The translations under genes were made by a program, and so were the position numbers. The notes under the pieces were generated by a model that was not told where the DNA came from, searched no databases, and saw only the letters and a list, made by a program, of their open reading frames with translations. A stretch of 64,000 bases of DNA from contig JAGWTZ010000001.1 of assembly GCA_028868695.1 (NCBI GenBank), positions 61,912-125,911 of the forward strand, given 5' to 3'. Source of the stretch: Alphaproteobacteria bacterium (GTDB taxonomy: Bacteria; Pseudomonadota; Alphaproteobacteria; Rhizobiales; Aestuariivirgaceae). Positions 9,467-18,574 of the stretch are shown one piece after another. Numbering within the stretch: the first letter of the stretch is position 1; each line of letters starts with the position of its first letter.

Positions 9467-10039
9467 ATGCTTTCAAGAATGCATACGGCTGCGCTGTCTG
9501 TCTTGCTTTCATTGTCCTTTGGCTGCCTGGTTGGCGGGCCTGCAAAAGCTGCACAGAGCGACAACATCACCATTGATCCGCCAGCCAACCTGTCATCCAA
9601 CGGCCAGGACTTTGCCTTCGGCCTCCGGGCAGTCCAAAACAACGACATGGGTGGTGGCGACATCTGGCTCGGCTTCCGCAAAGGCGGATGGTTCGAAAAG
9701 GGAACCAACTTCTCTGCCTGTTCCATCCATGGGGATGATGCAATTGCTGATGCGGGCAACGCCGGCAGTGAATCAGGCAGGGGCTTGAGTTACGAATGCG
9801 GCCGCTCATATGGAATGAGCGTGAAGATCGACAAGTGCCAGTTGACGGCCCAGCTTCATGGTTACGTGCACTCGGATTTCCCAAATCCGGCAGCACTGGG
9901 GCCGTCCACTATCGATATCAAGTTCGAGAAGAAGTCCCCAACCAGTGGCCAGCTCAAGGTCTCTGCCATGACTCTCGCTGGCAAGATCGAGTTCGAAGGC
10001 AAGACCACCGGGCCAATTTCCATGCCTTCTTGCCCATGA
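9467..10039 (+). CDS. Small secreted protein of unknown function
   Basis: 190 residues starting at ATG 9467 behind a GGAGGGAAAC ribosome site. A clear signal peptide (hydrophobic core ALSVLLSLSFGCLVGG) ends at a probable AKA^AQ site. The mature part is rich in beta-strand-like segments and has four cysteines spread along it (in FSACSIHG, YECGRS, DKCQLT and the terminal PSCP), enough for two disulfides. There is no membrane anchor and no family I recognise. It stands alone between the NTF2-like gene and a convergent oxidase gene, with its own upstream gap of about 110 bp that may hold a promoter. Confidence 0.7.
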   Translation: MLSRMHTAALSVLLSLSFGCLVGGPAKAAQSDNITIDPPANLSSNGQDFAFGLRAVQNNDMGGGDIWLGFRKGGWFEKGTNFSACSIHGDDAIADAGNAGSESGRGLSYECGRSYGMSVKIDKCQLTAQLHGYVHSDFPNPAALGPSTIDIKFEKKSPTSGQLKVSAMTLAGKIEFEGKTTGPISMPSCP

Positions 10040-10077
10040 TCTAGGCAGCACGAAAACAAGGAGTGTGCGAAGCGCGT

Positions 10078-10734
10078 TCAGCCAATCCTGAACCGCTTCA
10101 CATGCTCCGGCGGCGTCAGACCGGCGGGCAGGCGCGGGCAGTCCACAACCGGCCCGGCCTGCGTTGCCATGGGGATCACCCCGGCCCAGATGGGCAGCGC
10201 GAAATCCTCTTCGTCGTCGCCCGGCCCGCCGCTGCGCACCTTGGCGGAAACCTCATTGAGTTCCAGGCCCAGGATCATGGTGGCCTTGAACTCCTGCTTG
10301 GTCATGGGCCGCAGCGTGTCCCAGCGCCCGGGATAGAGCGCATCGACGAAATTCTTCATCTTCTGCTCTTTCTCGGCGGCGTCCGAAACCACGAAGGCCT
10401 TGCCGAAGGCCATCACCGAACGGTAGTTGACCGAGTGATTGAAGGCCGAGCGCGCCATCACCATGCCATCCACCAGCATCACATTCACGCACACTTCGGC
10501 GGCAACGCTGGTTTCAAGCATCCGGCTGGCCGAAGAGCCGTGCCAATAAATGTGGTTGCCCTCGCGCCACTGCATGGTGGGCGTCACATAGGGCTTGCCC
10601 TCGAAGACATAGCCCACGGTGCAGAATGGCTGCGCGTCCAGAATGGCGTGAACCGTTGCGGCGTCATAATGGGCGCGCTTGGCCAGGCGTTTCACGCGGG
10701 TGCGTTCGGTGGGGGCGGTGGCAGAACTGTTCAT
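10078..10734 (-). CDS. Pyridoxamine 5'-phosphate oxidase-like FMN-binding (split-barrel) protein
   Basis: 218 residues. The N-terminal half has the PNPOx-like split-barrel pattern: DAQPFCTVGYVFEGKPYVTPTMQWREGNHIYWHGSSASRML, then strands with VCVNVMLVDGMVMARSAFNHSVNYRSVMAFGKAF. The C-terminal part (EFKATMILGLELNEVSAKVRSGGP) is typical of the NimA-like/FMN-binding branch rather than true PdxH. Proteins of this branch reduce small substrates with flavin or act as general flavoreductases; no substrate can be named. Start ATG 10734 is the first of the frame and lies next to a palindromic repeat. Convergent with the secreted-protein gene. Confidence 0.85.
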   Translation of the reverse strand: MNSSATAPTERTRVKRLAKRAHYDAATVHAILDAQPFCTVGYVFEGKPYVTPTMQWREGNHIYWHGSSASRMLETSVAAEVCVNVMLVDGMVMARSAFNHSVNYRSVMAFGKAFVVSDAAEKEQKMKNFVDALYPGRWDTLRPMTKQEFKATMILGLELNEVSAKVRSGGPGDDEEDFALPIWAGVIPMATQAGPVVDCPRLPAGLTPPEHVKRFRIG

Positions 10735-10740
10735 TTATGT

Positions 10741-10812
10741 CGTCATGCCTGCGCAAGCAGGCATCTCCGTTTTTGAAAGGAAACACAGATTTCCGCTTTC
10801 GCGGGAATGACG
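10741..10812. repeat. Palindromic intergenic repeat, GTCATTCCCGCGAAAGCGGGAA family, copy 1
   Basis: The outer ends are CGTCAT and ATGACG, and the inner arms form two hairpins (CATGCCTGCGCAAGCAGGCAT on the left, CCGCTTTCGCGG on the right). It is the same family as 37284-37374 and the more diverged 47929-48016. It fills the gap between the FMN-protein gene start and the moaA end. Confidence 0.8.
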
Positions 10813-10884
10813 AAACTTATGGTCATGAATGTGGAAGCAAGAGAACCAGTTGGCGCCGAAATCTGGCACCGCATGTCCCAATTG

Positions 10885-11883
10885 TCACCCGCCGGTGACA
10901 CTCATGTGCCGGGCCACGGCAGGCCTGTTGTGGTCGCGGTCGATGATGAAGTCATGGCCCTTGGGCTTGCGGCCGATGGCTTCCATGATGGCCTGCGTCA
11001 CCAGCCCGTCGCTTTCCGAGGCGCGCAACGGTGCCCGCAGGTCCGCGGCGTCATTCTGGCCGAGGCACATGTAAAGCGTGCCCGTGCAGGTGATGCGCAC
11101 GCGGTTGCAGCTCTCGCAGAAATTATGCGTCAGCGGCGTGATGAAACCCAGCCGCCCGCCAGTCTCGGCCACCCGCACATAGCTGGCTGGGCCGCCGGTC
11201 TTGTAGGGAATGTCCTGCAGCGTGAACTGTTCCGCCAGCTGGGCGCGCAGCTGCGAGAGTGGCAGGTATTGGTCTGTCCGGTCCCCGTCAATGTCACCCA
11301 TCGGCATGGTTTCGATCAGCGTCAAGTCCATCTTCTGGCCATGCGCCCAGGTGAGCATGGCGGGAATTTCAAACTCGTTCACGCCTTTCAGCGCCACGGC
11401 ATTGATCTTGATCGCAAGGCCGGCATCCTGCGCCGCCTTCACGCCGTCCAGCACCTTGGCAAGCTCGCCCCAGCGGGTGATGGCCTTGAACTTGTCCGCA
11501 TCCAGCGTGTCGATCGACACATTGATGCGCTTCACACCATGCCGCGCCAGGTCTTTGGCATATTTCACCAGCTGGCTGCCATTGGTGGTCAGCGTCAGCT
11601 CTTCCAGTGCGCCGGTTTTCAGGTGGCGTGAAAGGCTTTCCACCAGCGTCATGATGCCCTTGCGCACCAAAGGCTCCCCGCCGGTCAGGCGCAGCTTCTT
11701 CACGCCCTGCGCAATGAAGGCCGAGCACAGCCGGTCAAGCTCTTCCAGCGTCAGCAAATCCGCCTTCGGCAGGAAGTTCATGTTTTCGGCCATGCAGTAA
11801 ACGCAGCGGAAATCGCAGCGGTCTGTAACGGAAACGCGCAGGTAGGAGACGTGCCGGCCAAAGGGGTCGATGAGTTGAGCCAT
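10885..11883 (-). CDS. moaA: GTP 3',8-cyclase MoaA (molybdenum cofactor biosynthesis)
   Basis: 332 residues from ATG 11883 ([21 protein letters not shown]). The radical-SAM cluster motif is CDFRCVYC; the second C-terminal cluster is [11 protein letters not shown] with a further Cys in GTLYMCLG. The protein ends MSVTGG, keeping the C-terminal Gly-Gly needed for activity. MoaA rearranges GTP to 3',8-cyclo-7,8-dihydro-GTP, the first step of Moco synthesis, a cofactor required by the formate dehydrogenase encoded at 38.6-41.5 kb. An in-frame extension upstream exists but lacks family similarity. No other moa gene is adjacent. Divergent from the first DUF1194 gene. Confidence 0.95.
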   Translation of the reverse strand: MAQLIDPFGRHVSYLRVSVTDRCDFRCVYCMAENMNFLPKADLLTLEELDRLCSAFIAQGVKKLRLTGGEPLVRKGIMTLVESLSRHLKTGALEELTLTTNGSQLVKYAKDLARHGVKRINVSIDTLDADKFKAITRWGELAKVLDGVKAAQDAGLAIKINAVALKGVNEFEIPAMLTWAHGQKMDLTLIETMPMGDIDGDRTDQYLPLSQLRAQLAEQFTLQDIPYKTGGPASYVRVAETGGRLGFITPLTHNFCESCNRVRITCTGTLYMCLGQNDAADLRAPLRASESDGLVTQAIMEAIGRKPKGHDFIIDRDHNRPAVARHMSVTGG

Positions 11884-11960
11884 CCTCAGATAATGCCCCG
11901 ATTGCCGCAGCGCTTCAAGCATGCCATTGCCCGCCGCCCAAAAGCTTCTATAGTCCTGCC

Positions 11961-12656
11961 ATGGCAAGCCGCTGCATCTCGCGCCGAGGCGCGTTATCCT
12001 GGCTCGCCGCCGGGCCCTTCATTGCATCCGTGCAGGCGGCGGCAGGGGTGGATTTGGCCCTCGTGCTGGCGATTGATTGCTCCTTGAGCGTGGATGACTA
12101 TGACTACCGCCTGCAGTTGCGCGGAACCGGCCAGGCCCTGATAGATTCCGCCCTCACCCAGTTGATTGGCCAGGGCAATTCCAAGATGATCGCGGTTTCG
12201 GCCTTCCTGTGGTCCAGCCCGCAGGACCAGCAGATGATTGTGCCTTGGCGTATCCTTTCCAGCAGCAGCGGCGCGGCGCAGGTAGCTGACGAAATCTTCG
12301 CAGCACCCCGGAAAATTGACGCAGGCGCCACCGCCACAGGCGATGCGCTGGCTTTTGCCGCGGCGCTCTTGCAGTCGGCCCCGCCGGCCGCGCGCCGCGT
12401 CATTGATGTTTCCACCAACGGCCACTCCAACATGGGCCGCCCGGTTGAGCCTATCCGTCAAAGCCTTCTGGCAGATGGCGTGACGATCAATGGCCTTGCG
12501 GTGAGCGACCGGGAACCGGGCCTGAAAGCCTATCTGGAACGCGCCGTGATTGGCGGGCCAGGCAGCTTCGTGCTTGAGGCAAGTGATTACAACGCCTACA
12601 CATTGGCCATCCGCATGAAGCTGTTCCGTGAGATCGCCGGGCAATTGCCGGTGTGA
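11961..12656 (+). CDS. Exported DUF1194 (VWA-like) protein, copy 1
   Basis: 231 residues. The N-terminus [12 protein letters not shown] with a following Ala-rich stretch is a twin-arginine-like signal, with probable cleavage near VQA. The mature protein starts [20 protein letters not shown], keeping the DxSxS part of a MIDAS metal site, followed by [34 protein letters not shown] and [12 protein letters not shown] typical of DUF1194. VWA folds bind metal and partner proteins; no function is established for DUF1194. Followed after 43 bp by a second copy. Confidence 0.85.
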   Translation: MASRCISRRGALSWLAAGPFIASVQAAAGVDLALVLAIDCSLSVDDYDYRLQLRGTGQALIDSALTQLIGQGNSKMIAVSAFLWSSPQDQQMIVPWRILSSSSGAAQVADEIFAAPRKIDAGATATGDALAFAAALLQSAPPAARRVIDVSTNGHSNMGRPVEPIRQSLLADGVTINGLAVSDREPGLKAYLERAVIGGPGSFVLEASDYNAYTLAIRMKLFREIAGQLPV

Positions 12657-12699
12657 GCGCATGGCCCGAGCGTCTGGCCGTCCGAGGGGTCAAGCCTGA

Positions 12700-13380
12700 A
12701 TGAACCGCCGGAAACTGCTTGGCAGTCTGGCCGCTGCCGCGTTGCCGGGCAAGGCCATGGCCGCCACGACGGTGGACCTCGCACTCGTGCTGGCCATTGA
12801 TTGTTCCTACAGTGTCGATGCCCATGAATATGCCCTGCAGATGAGCGGCACTGCCCAGGCCCTGATGGCCCCGGAAATCCTTCAGGCGGTGGCTGGCGGC
12901 TTGCGCAAGCAGATCGCCCTGTCGGCCTTCCTGTGGTCCGAGCCTGCCAACCATTTCATGCTGGTGCCATGGCAACTTCTGCGTGGCCCGGAAGATGCGC
13001 TGGCCATTGGCAACATGTTCCTGCGCGCCCCGCGCGATGTGCCGCGCGGCACCACGGCCACGGGCTCGGCCCTGCTGTTTGCCCAGTCGCTGCTGGACAC
13101 AGCACCGCGCGCCCTGCGCCATGTCATCGACGTGTCAACCGATGGCGTGTGCAATGAAGGCCCGAAGGTGGAGGAGGCGCGCGATGCCGTGCTGGCCAAG
13201 GGCACGGTGATCAACGGCCTCGCCATCACCACCGACACCAAGGACCTTGATGACTACCTGCGTGAAAGCGTGGTGGGCGGCAACCAGAGCTTTGTCGTCA
13301 CCGCCGATGATTTCGAAGCCTATGGCCACGCCATCCGCCTCAAGCTGTTCCGCGAAATCACCAATGTGGACATGATCTGA
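12700..13380 (+). CDS. Exported DUF1194 (VWA-like) protein, copy 2
   Basis: 226 residues, paralogue of the upstream gene. The signal MNRRKLLGSLAAAALPGKAMA has twin arginines and an AMA cleavage site. The mature start [16 protein letters not shown] again keeps DxSxS, followed by FLWSEPANHFMLVPWQLL, TATGSALLFAQSLL and HVIDVSTDGVCNEG. Both copies share the C-terminal pattern YGHAIRLKLFREI / [13 protein letters not shown]. Tandem exported VWA-like proteins suggest periplasmic partners that may form heteromers; this is inference. The gene converges on the amidase gene with only 6 bp between stops. Confidence 0.85.
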   Translation: MNRRKLLGSLAAAALPGKAMAATTVDLALVLAIDCSYSVDAHEYALQMSGTAQALMAPEILQAVAGGLRKQIALSAFLWSEPANHFMLVPWQLLRGPEDALAIGNMFLRAPRDVPRGTTATGSALLFAQSLLDTAPRALRHVIDVSTDGVCNEGPKVEEARDAVLAKGTVINGLAITTDTKDLDDYLRESVVGGNQSFVVTADDFEAYGHAIRLKLFREITNVDMI

Positions 13381-13386
13381 GGCAGT

Positions 13387-14838
13387 TCAATAACCCGGCG
13401 GTGGCGTGAAGCCGCCAAACTCTTTCTCCAGCAATTCGGCAAAGCGCAGGGCCTTGAGGTCATCATATTCCCGCGTGATGATCTGCACGCCAACCGGCAG
13501 GCCATCTGCGGCAAGGCCGAGTGGCGCAACGGTTGAAGGCAGATAATAGCCGCCGGAATAGCCCGCCCAGAAGCGCTGGTCGATGGTCGAAACCCGCTTG
13601 CCGTTCACCGTGATGTATCGCTCATGCCGCTCGCCCACATGGTCATGCGCAAAGGCGGTGCCGGCCGCCGTGGGGCACAGCAACACGTCCCAGTTCTCAA
13701 AGAACTGGTCCCACAACAGGCGCAGCTGGTTGCGCCGCTCATGCACGCGCAGCCAGTCGCGGTGCGAAAGCGCAAAGGCCCGCGTCATCATGGCCACATA
13801 GGAACGGTCGCCATTGGAAAGTGTCTTCGCCTTGGCCACTGCCTCGTCATATTGCGCGTCTGACAGGCGCTTTGCTGCCGTGGCGCGAAGCAGCGTGATG
13901 TAGATCTGGTAGTTCTCCTCATCGGTGAAGCCCGGTTGCGCGCTGAAGGAGAGCGTCTTCACCTTTTTGCCCAGCGCCTCGCCCAGCGCCAGGATCTTGT
14001 CCTGCACCTTGCGGTCCACCTCGCTGGCGGGGCTGTTCAGCTTGATGGCCACGCGGAAGTCTTTCAGCGTTTTCTGGGGGGCCTTGGGCAGTTGCGCCTG
14101 AAGCCCGCGCCCCTCCGGCAGCCCGGGGCCCGCCATCAAGGCCAGCAGCGCCGTCAGATCCCGGGCCGAGCGTGCCAGGGGCCCGGCCACGGTGATGTCC
14201 GCCACCGAAACATCGCCGGGCCGCGCATGGCCGCGGTAGGAGACAAGTTGATAGGTGGGCTTGTGGCCATAAACGCCGCAATAATGCGCCGGGTTGCGGA
14301 TCGAGGCGCCAATGTCAGAGCCAACCTCAATGGCGCTCATGCCGGTGGCCAGCGCCGCCGCCGCACCGCCGGAAGAGCCGCCCGGCGTGCGCGTCAAGTC
14401 CCAGGGGTTGTTGGTGGTGCCATACACGGCGTTGAAGCTCTGCCAATCGGCAAGGTCCAGCGGCACATTGGTCTTGCCATAGAGAATGGCGCCAGCCGCC
14501 GCCAGCCGCGCGATCACATCGGCATCGCGCGTGGCGATGTTGTTCTTCAGCGCCGGGTCTCCGAAGGTTGTGGGCGTTCCCGCCCAATCGAAGCTTTCCT
14601 TGGCCGTCATCGGCACGCCGTCGATTGGCGAAAGCGGCTCGCCCTTCTTCAGCCGCCGGTCGGCCGCCGCCGCCGCCTTGAAGGCGCGGGGAATGTCGGT
14701 CACCACCACGGCATTGACGGCCGCATTGTGCTTGGCGAACTGGTCCAGATTGGCCTGCAGCAGCTCGCTGGCCGACAGCTTGCGGGCCTTGAGCAATTTG
14801 CCCAGCTCAAGGGCGGGCTTGAAAATGAGATCACGCAT
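13387..14838 (-). CDS. Amidase signature family enzyme
   Basis: About 483 residues from ATG 14838 (MRDLIFKPALELGKLL). The Ser-cisSer-Lys triad motifs are all present: the lysine in GVPMTAKESFD, the Gly/Ser-rich signature TPGGSSGGAAAALA, and the nucleophile region EVGSDIGASIRNPAHYCGVYG. The C-terminal half ends with APLGLAADGLPVGVQII, as in AmiE/GatA-like amidases. It hydrolyses an amide bond; without gatB/gatC neighbours it is more likely a stand-alone amidase than a GatA subunit. The frame extends 30 codons upstream of ATG 14838, but that stretch overlaps the region before the divergent transporter gene. Confidence 0.93.
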   Translation of the reverse strand: MRDLIFKPALELGKLLKARKLSASELLQANLDQFAKHNAAVNAVVVTDIPRAFKAAAAADRRLKKGEPLSPIDGVPMTAKESFDWAGTPTTFGDPALKNNIATRDADVIARLAAAGAILYGKTNVPLDLADWQSFNAVYGTTNNPWDLTRTPGGSSGGAAAALATGMSAIEVGSDIGASIRNPAHYCGVYGHKPTYQLVSYRGHARPGDVSVADITVAGPLARSARDLTALLALMAGPGLPEGRGLQAQLPKAPQKTLKDFRVAIKLNSPASEVDRKVQDKILALGEALGKKVKTLSFSAQPGFTDEENYQIYITLLRATAAKRLSDAQYDEAVAKAKTLSNGDRSYVAMMTRAFALSHRDWLRVHERRNQLRLLWDQFFENWDVLLCPTAAGTAFAHDHVGERHERYITVNGKRVSTIDQRFWAGYSGGYYLPSTVAPLGLAADGLPVGVQIITREYDDLKALRFAELLEKEFGGFTPPPGY

Positions 14839-14916
14839 GGCGCGAAGATGACCCATGCGCAATTCGCGGGCAAGGGGAGGGCGACAAATCGCACCCAAGC
14901 CAGTATGCATGGCGCC

Positions 14917-15867
14917 ATGAACCGCCAAAACCTCCTGGGCTATGCCTATGCCGCGCTGGGTGCTGCCCTGTTTTCCACCAAGGCCATTTTCATCAAGCTT
15001 GCCTATATCGACAAGGTGGATGCCGGTTTGATGCTGGCGCTGCGCATGGTCACGGCGTTGCCCTTTTTCCTTGCCGTGGCGGTCTACATCGTCTGGCGCG
15101 ACGTCAAGGCCGGCCGCCCGCTGCCCAGCGGCAAAATGTGGCTTTCCGCCATGGCCATTGGCTTTGTCGGCTTCTATCTCTCCGCCCTCTTGGATTTCAT
15201 GGGCCTCGTCTACATCACAGCGCAGTTGGAGCGGCTCGTCCTCTTCACCTATCCGGTGATGATCATGGTGCTCGGCTGGCTGTTCTTCGGCGGGCGCATT
15301 TCGCTGATGGGCTGCCTCGGCGCGGCCATCACCTATGGTGGCCTCTCGGTCGTTTTCCTCAGTTCCTACAAGGGCGGCGGCAGCAATGTGGTGCTGGGCA
15401 CGACGCTGGTTTTGGGCTGCGCGCTCACCTACGCGCTCTATCAGCTGCTGGCGAAAAAGATCATTGGCCAGATCGGCAGCCCGCTGTTCACCGGCGTGGC
15501 GCTCTCAAGCTCTGCGGTGGCCTGTGTGCTGCACTACATCATCGTGAACCAGACTTTTGATTTCTCGGCACCCGGGCACTTCTATCAAATGGCCATCGGC
15601 TGCGGCATCGTCGCCACGGTGATCCCCAGCTTCCTGGTCAATGCCAGCCTGTCGCGCATCTCGGCGCAATCATCCTCGATGATCGCCACCATCTCGCCGA
15701 TCATCACCATCTCGCTCGCCGTGTGGATATTGGGCGAGGAATTCACCTGGATTGACGCCTTCGGCTCAGCCCTGGTCATCGCCGGCATCGCGCTTTACGC
15801 GCTCACCGAGAAAAAGCCGGATGCCGAAAAGAAGCAGGAAATGGCCGGCGAGATGGAGCCGGCCTAG
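14917..15867 (+). CDS. DMT superfamily (EamA) transporter
   Basis: 316 residues with about ten hydrophobic helices in two EamA repeats (start LGYAYAALGAALFSTKAIFIKLAY; second half from VLGTTLVLGCALTYALYQLLAKKI). The conserved end-of-repeat pattern is seen in ISPIITISLAVWILGEEF. A charged C-terminal tail (EKKPDAEKKQEMAGEMEPA) is cytoplasmic. The family exports metabolites or amino acids. Start ATG 14917 is the first fitting the family; the frame stays open upstream only as antisense of the amidase. It converges with the MttB-like gene, with 11 bp between stops. Confidence 0.9.
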   Translation: MNRQNLLGYAYAALGAALFSTKAIFIKLAYIDKVDAGLMLALRMVTALPFFLAVAVYIVWRDVKAGRPLPSGKMWLSAMAIGFVGFYLSALLDFMGLVYITAQLERLVLFTYPVMIMVLGWLFFGGRISLMGCLGAAITYGGLSVVFLSSYKGGGSNVVLGTTLVLGCALTYALYQLLAKKIIGQIGSPLFTGVALSSSAVACVLHYIIVNQTFDFSAPGHFYQMAIGCGIVATVIPSFLVNASLSRISAQSSSMIATISPIITISLAVWILGEEFTWIDAFGSALVIAGIALYALTEKKPDAEKKQEMAGEMEPA

Positions 15868-15878
15868 CTTCCGGTTCC

Positions 15879-17453
15879 TCAGCTCATGGTTTCCGGCAAG
15901 GCCGCCTTGCGCTTCGCCATGAACTCTTGCAGCGCCCCGTCAATGCCTTCATCCAGCGCCGGGGCCTGATAGTCCCGCAGCATCTGCTTCCACTTGGCAT
16001 TGGCGCGCTGAACGATGTCCTTCTCGCCCTCAACCTGCCACTGCTCGAAGGAGTTGTTGTCGGCAAGGCCCGAGCGCCAGAAGGCGGTCTGGAAATTGGC
16101 CTGGGTGTGGGCGCTGCCCAGATAGTGTGAGCCGGGGCCCACTTCGCGGATGGCGTCCATCGCCTGGCCGTTCTCGGAGAAATCCACCCCCTCGGCGAAT
16201 TTTTGGAACATGGTCAGCTGGTCATGGTCCATGATCAGTTTTTCATAGCCGGAAGCCAGGCCGCCTTCCAGCCAGCCGGCGGAATGCAGGCAGAAGTTCA
16301 CGCCTGAAAGCATGGTGGACCAAAGCGTGTTGGCGCTTTCGTAGGCCGCCTGCGCATCGGGAATCTTGGAGCCGCACAAGCCGCCGCCCGAACGGAACGG
16401 CACACCCATGCGCCGCGCCAGCTGTGCTGCACCAAAGGTCACAAAGGCCGGTTCCGGCGTGCCGAAGGTGGGCGCCCCCGATTGCATCGACATGGAGGCC
16501 GCGAAGGTGCCGAACACCACCGGCGCACCCGGGCGGCACAGCTGCGTGAAGGCAATGCCCACCGAAGCCTCGGCCAGAATCTGCGTCAGCGTGCCAACCG
16601 TTGTGGTGGGAGACATGGCACCCGCCACGATGAAAGGCGAGATCACGCAGGCCTGGTTGGCCCGCGCCAGAACCTTCAGCGCGCCCAGCATCACGCCGTC
16701 CCACACCATGGGTGAGTTGGCGTTGATCAGCGAGGTCATCACGCAGTTCTGGTCCACGAAGTCCTTGCCGAACAGCAATTCGCACATGGCCACGGAATCG
16801 GCCGAGCGTTCGCCCGATGTCACCGACGACATGAACGGCTTGTCGGAATATTTGATGTGGGTGTAGATCATGTCCAGGTGCCGCTTCGGCACGGGAATGT
16901 CCACCGGCTCGCACAAGGTGCCGCCCGCGTGGTGCAGGCTCGGCAGCATGTAAACCAGCTTGGCGAAATTGCGGAAATCCTCGATCGTGGCATAGCGGCG
17001 GCCTTCATCAAGGTTGCGGATGAAGGGCGGGCCATAAACCGGCGCGAACACCATGTTGTTGCCGCCGATGGTGACGTTGTTGGCCGGGTTGCGCGCATGC
17101 TGCACATATTCGCGCGGCGCGGTTTTGATGAGCGAGCGCACCAGCCCCTTGGGGAAGCGGATGCGGAAGCGCCGCGCCTCGGCCGTGGGCTTCACGTCGG
17201 CGCCGGCGTCTTTCCACATCTGCACCGCTTCTTCGTCTTCATAGAAGTCGATGCCGGTTTCCTGCAGCACGGTTTCGGCGTTGGCCTCGATCAGCTCAAG
17301 CTGTTCATCGGTGAACGGCTCATAAGGCTTGATGGCACGGCGGATGAAGCCGGCCTGGGTGATGGCGGTGGAGGTGCGGGCGGCGCGGCGCGCATCGGCG
17401 CCGCCGCGGGCGCGGCGGCCTGAAGGGGCGGGAGCGGAGGTTTCGTCAGTCAT
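15879..17453 (-). CDS. MttB-superfamily (trimethylamine methyltransferase-like) protein, non-pyrrolysine type
   Basis: About 524 residues from ATG 17453. The basic Ala/Arg-rich N-terminus is followed by the MttB fold (KPYEPFTDEQLELIEANAETVLQETGIDFYEDEEAV, then PREYVQHARNPANNVTIGGNN). Residues such as GGTLCEPVDIP, FMSSVTSGERS, SPTTTVGTLTQILAEASVGIAFTQL and GGGLCGSKIPDAQAAYESANT follow the family. The frame has no in-frame TAG, so unlike archaeal MttB it does not use pyrrolysine. Characterised members of this non-Pyl group (e.g. MtgB) demethylate quaternary amines such as glycine betaine with a corrinoid partner. No corrinoid protein or methyltransferase partner is in the window. The downstream soxBDAG cluster could take the resulting demethylated amine. 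Confidence 0.88.
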   Translation of the reverse strand: MTDETSAPAPSGRRARGGADARRAARTSTAITQAGFIRRAIKPYEPFTDEQLELIEANAETVLQETGIDFYEDEEAVQMWKDAGADVKPTAEARRFRIRFPKGLVRSLIKTAPREYVQHARNPANNVTIGGNNMVFAPVYGPPFIRNLDEGRRYATIEDFRNFAKLVYMLPSLHHAGGTLCEPVDIPVPKRHLDMIYTHIKYSDKPFMSSVTSGERSADSVAMCELLFGKDFVDQNCVMTSLINANSPMVWDGVMLGALKVLARANQACVISPFIVAGAMSPTTTVGTLTQILAEASVGIAFTQLCRPGAPVVFGTFAASMSMQSGAPTFGTPEPAFVTFGAAQLARRMGVPFRSGGGLCGSKIPDAQAAYESANTLWSTMLSGVNFCLHSAGWLEGGLASGYEKLIMDHDQLTMFQKFAEGVDFSENGQAMDAIREVGPGSHYLGSAHTQANFQTAFWRSGLADNNSFEQWQVEGEKDIVQRANAKWKQMLRDYQAPALDEGIDGALQEFMAKRKAALPETMS

Positions 17454-17627
17454 CTGGGCCTCGGTTGAAAATCTTTCACCCATTCTAGCCGCACCTCACC
17501 GGAGCGAGGCGGCATTCAGCGTCCCCCCACCGCCAAGAAACGACAGATCAGGCCGCCATCCCCGCCGCTTTCGCACTGCGACACGCTGGGTGTGGACGAA
17601 GCTGCGCCTGAAGCCTAGTTTGCGCCC

Positions 17628-18029
17628 ATGTGGGCCAGGCTGAAACAGCACCGGGTTGAACTCCGCTCATTCATTGCGGGCTGGCTGGTTGTCACCCTGC
17701 TGGTGCCCATACTGCTGGGCTTTGTGCCGCAAGCGCAACTTTCGCAAGCAGAAGCCATGCTGCGGGACGTGTCTGCCGCCCTCTGCGATCAGGCGGGCAT
17801 GCCGGCCCCCGCCAAGGGCAGCCCCCACCAGCATGACCAGGATTGCCCCTGCTGCCTGCCCGGTGGCCCGGCCTCGGTTCAGCCGATGCTGCATGCCGCA
17901 GCGCCGGAAGTGCCCGCACCCGCCCGGCGCAGCGCGGCCTTTGTGGCCATTGATTGGCTGGCGCCCCGCATCACCCCGCAAGATCGCCGCATCGCGCCGT
18001 CGCGCGGGCCCCCGGCGCTTCTCGCCTGA
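17628..18029 (+). CDS. DUF2946-like small exported protein, likely copper-associated
   Basis: 133 residues. There is one N-terminal hydrophobic segment (about 18-35), a likely signal or anchor. A His/Cys cluster HQHDQDCPCCLPG lies mid-protein, then a Pro/Ala-rich tail. The layout resembles the small DUF2946-type proteins found beside copper genes. The next two genes encode PCu(A)C and SCO proteins on the same strand, supporting a role in periplasmic copper handling. The family call is tentative because the sequence is short and low in complexity; the metal-binding look of the motif is direct. Confidence 0.6.
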   Translation: MWARLKQHRVELRSFIAGWLVVTLLVPILLGFVPQAQLSQAEAMLRDVSAALCDQAGMPAPAKGSPHQHDQDCPCCLPGGPASVQPMLHAAAPEVPAPARRSAAFVAIDWLAPRITPQDRRIAPSRGPPALLA

Positions 18030-18086
18030 AGCAACAGTTCCCCTGCGCCTGCGGGCGCAACCCGTCATTCATCTAAAGAGATTGTC

Positions 18087-18572
18087 ATGAAACTCCTCAA
18101 TCAACTCGCCCTTGCGGGCGCTCTCACCCTTGGTGCCGTCCTGGCCCAGGTTCTCGAAGCCGATGCCCATGAAATCAAGCTTGGCGCCTTGGTGATCCAC
18201 CATCCCTGGCTGCGCCCCGCGCCGGGTGCGGGCGGCATGGCCGCCGCCTACACCACCATCGACAACACCGGGAAGGAAGATGACACCCTTATCTCAATCA
18301 CCGTCGAGGGCTCCACCACCACCCAGATTCACGAGATGAAAATGGAAGGCGATGTCATGAAGATGAATGAGCTGCCCGATGGCCTCGTTCTGCCCGCCGC
18401 CAAGAGCACCGAACTGAAACCCAAATCTTTCCACGTGATGCTGATGGGCATCGCCACGCCCTTCATGGAAGGCGAAGAGGTGAAAGGCACCATGACCTTC
18501 GCCAAGGCCGGCAAGGTGGATGTGGATTTTGAAGTCGTCGCCCCCGGCGCCGACAAGCCGATGAAGCATTGA
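18087..18572 (+). CDS. Periplasmic copper chaperone PCu(A)C
   Basis: 161 residues with a signal peptide (LALAGALTLGAVLAQVLEADA). The mature domain matches the PCu(A)C fold: HHPWLRPAPGAGGMAAAYTTIDNTG, then the copper ligands HEMKMEGDVMKM and FHVMLMG (H-M-x10-M-x21-H-x-M type). The protein carries Cu(I) to the CuA site of cytochrome c oxidase or to SCO proteins. Start ATG 18087 follows an AAAGAG ribosome site. Followed at 2 bp by the SCO gene. Confidence 0.93.
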   Translation: MKLLNQLALAGALTLGAVLAQVLEADAHEIKLGALVIHHPWLRPAPGAGGMAAAYTTIDNTGKEDDTLISITVEGSTTTQIHEMKMEGDVMKMNELPDGLVLPAAKSTELKPKSFHVMLMGIATPFMEGEEVKGTMTFAKAGKVDVDFEVVAPGADKPMKH

Positions 18573-18574
18573 CC

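Noticed and set aside
13936..14916. In-frame 327-codon upstream extension of the DMT transporter
   Set aside because: It is antisense to the amidase gene and has no family similarity. ATG 14917 matches the normal transporter N-terminus.
15879..17453. Pyrrolysine-containing MttB
   Set aside because: The frame has no in-frame TAG and runs intact to its stop, so the protein is of the non-Pyl type.
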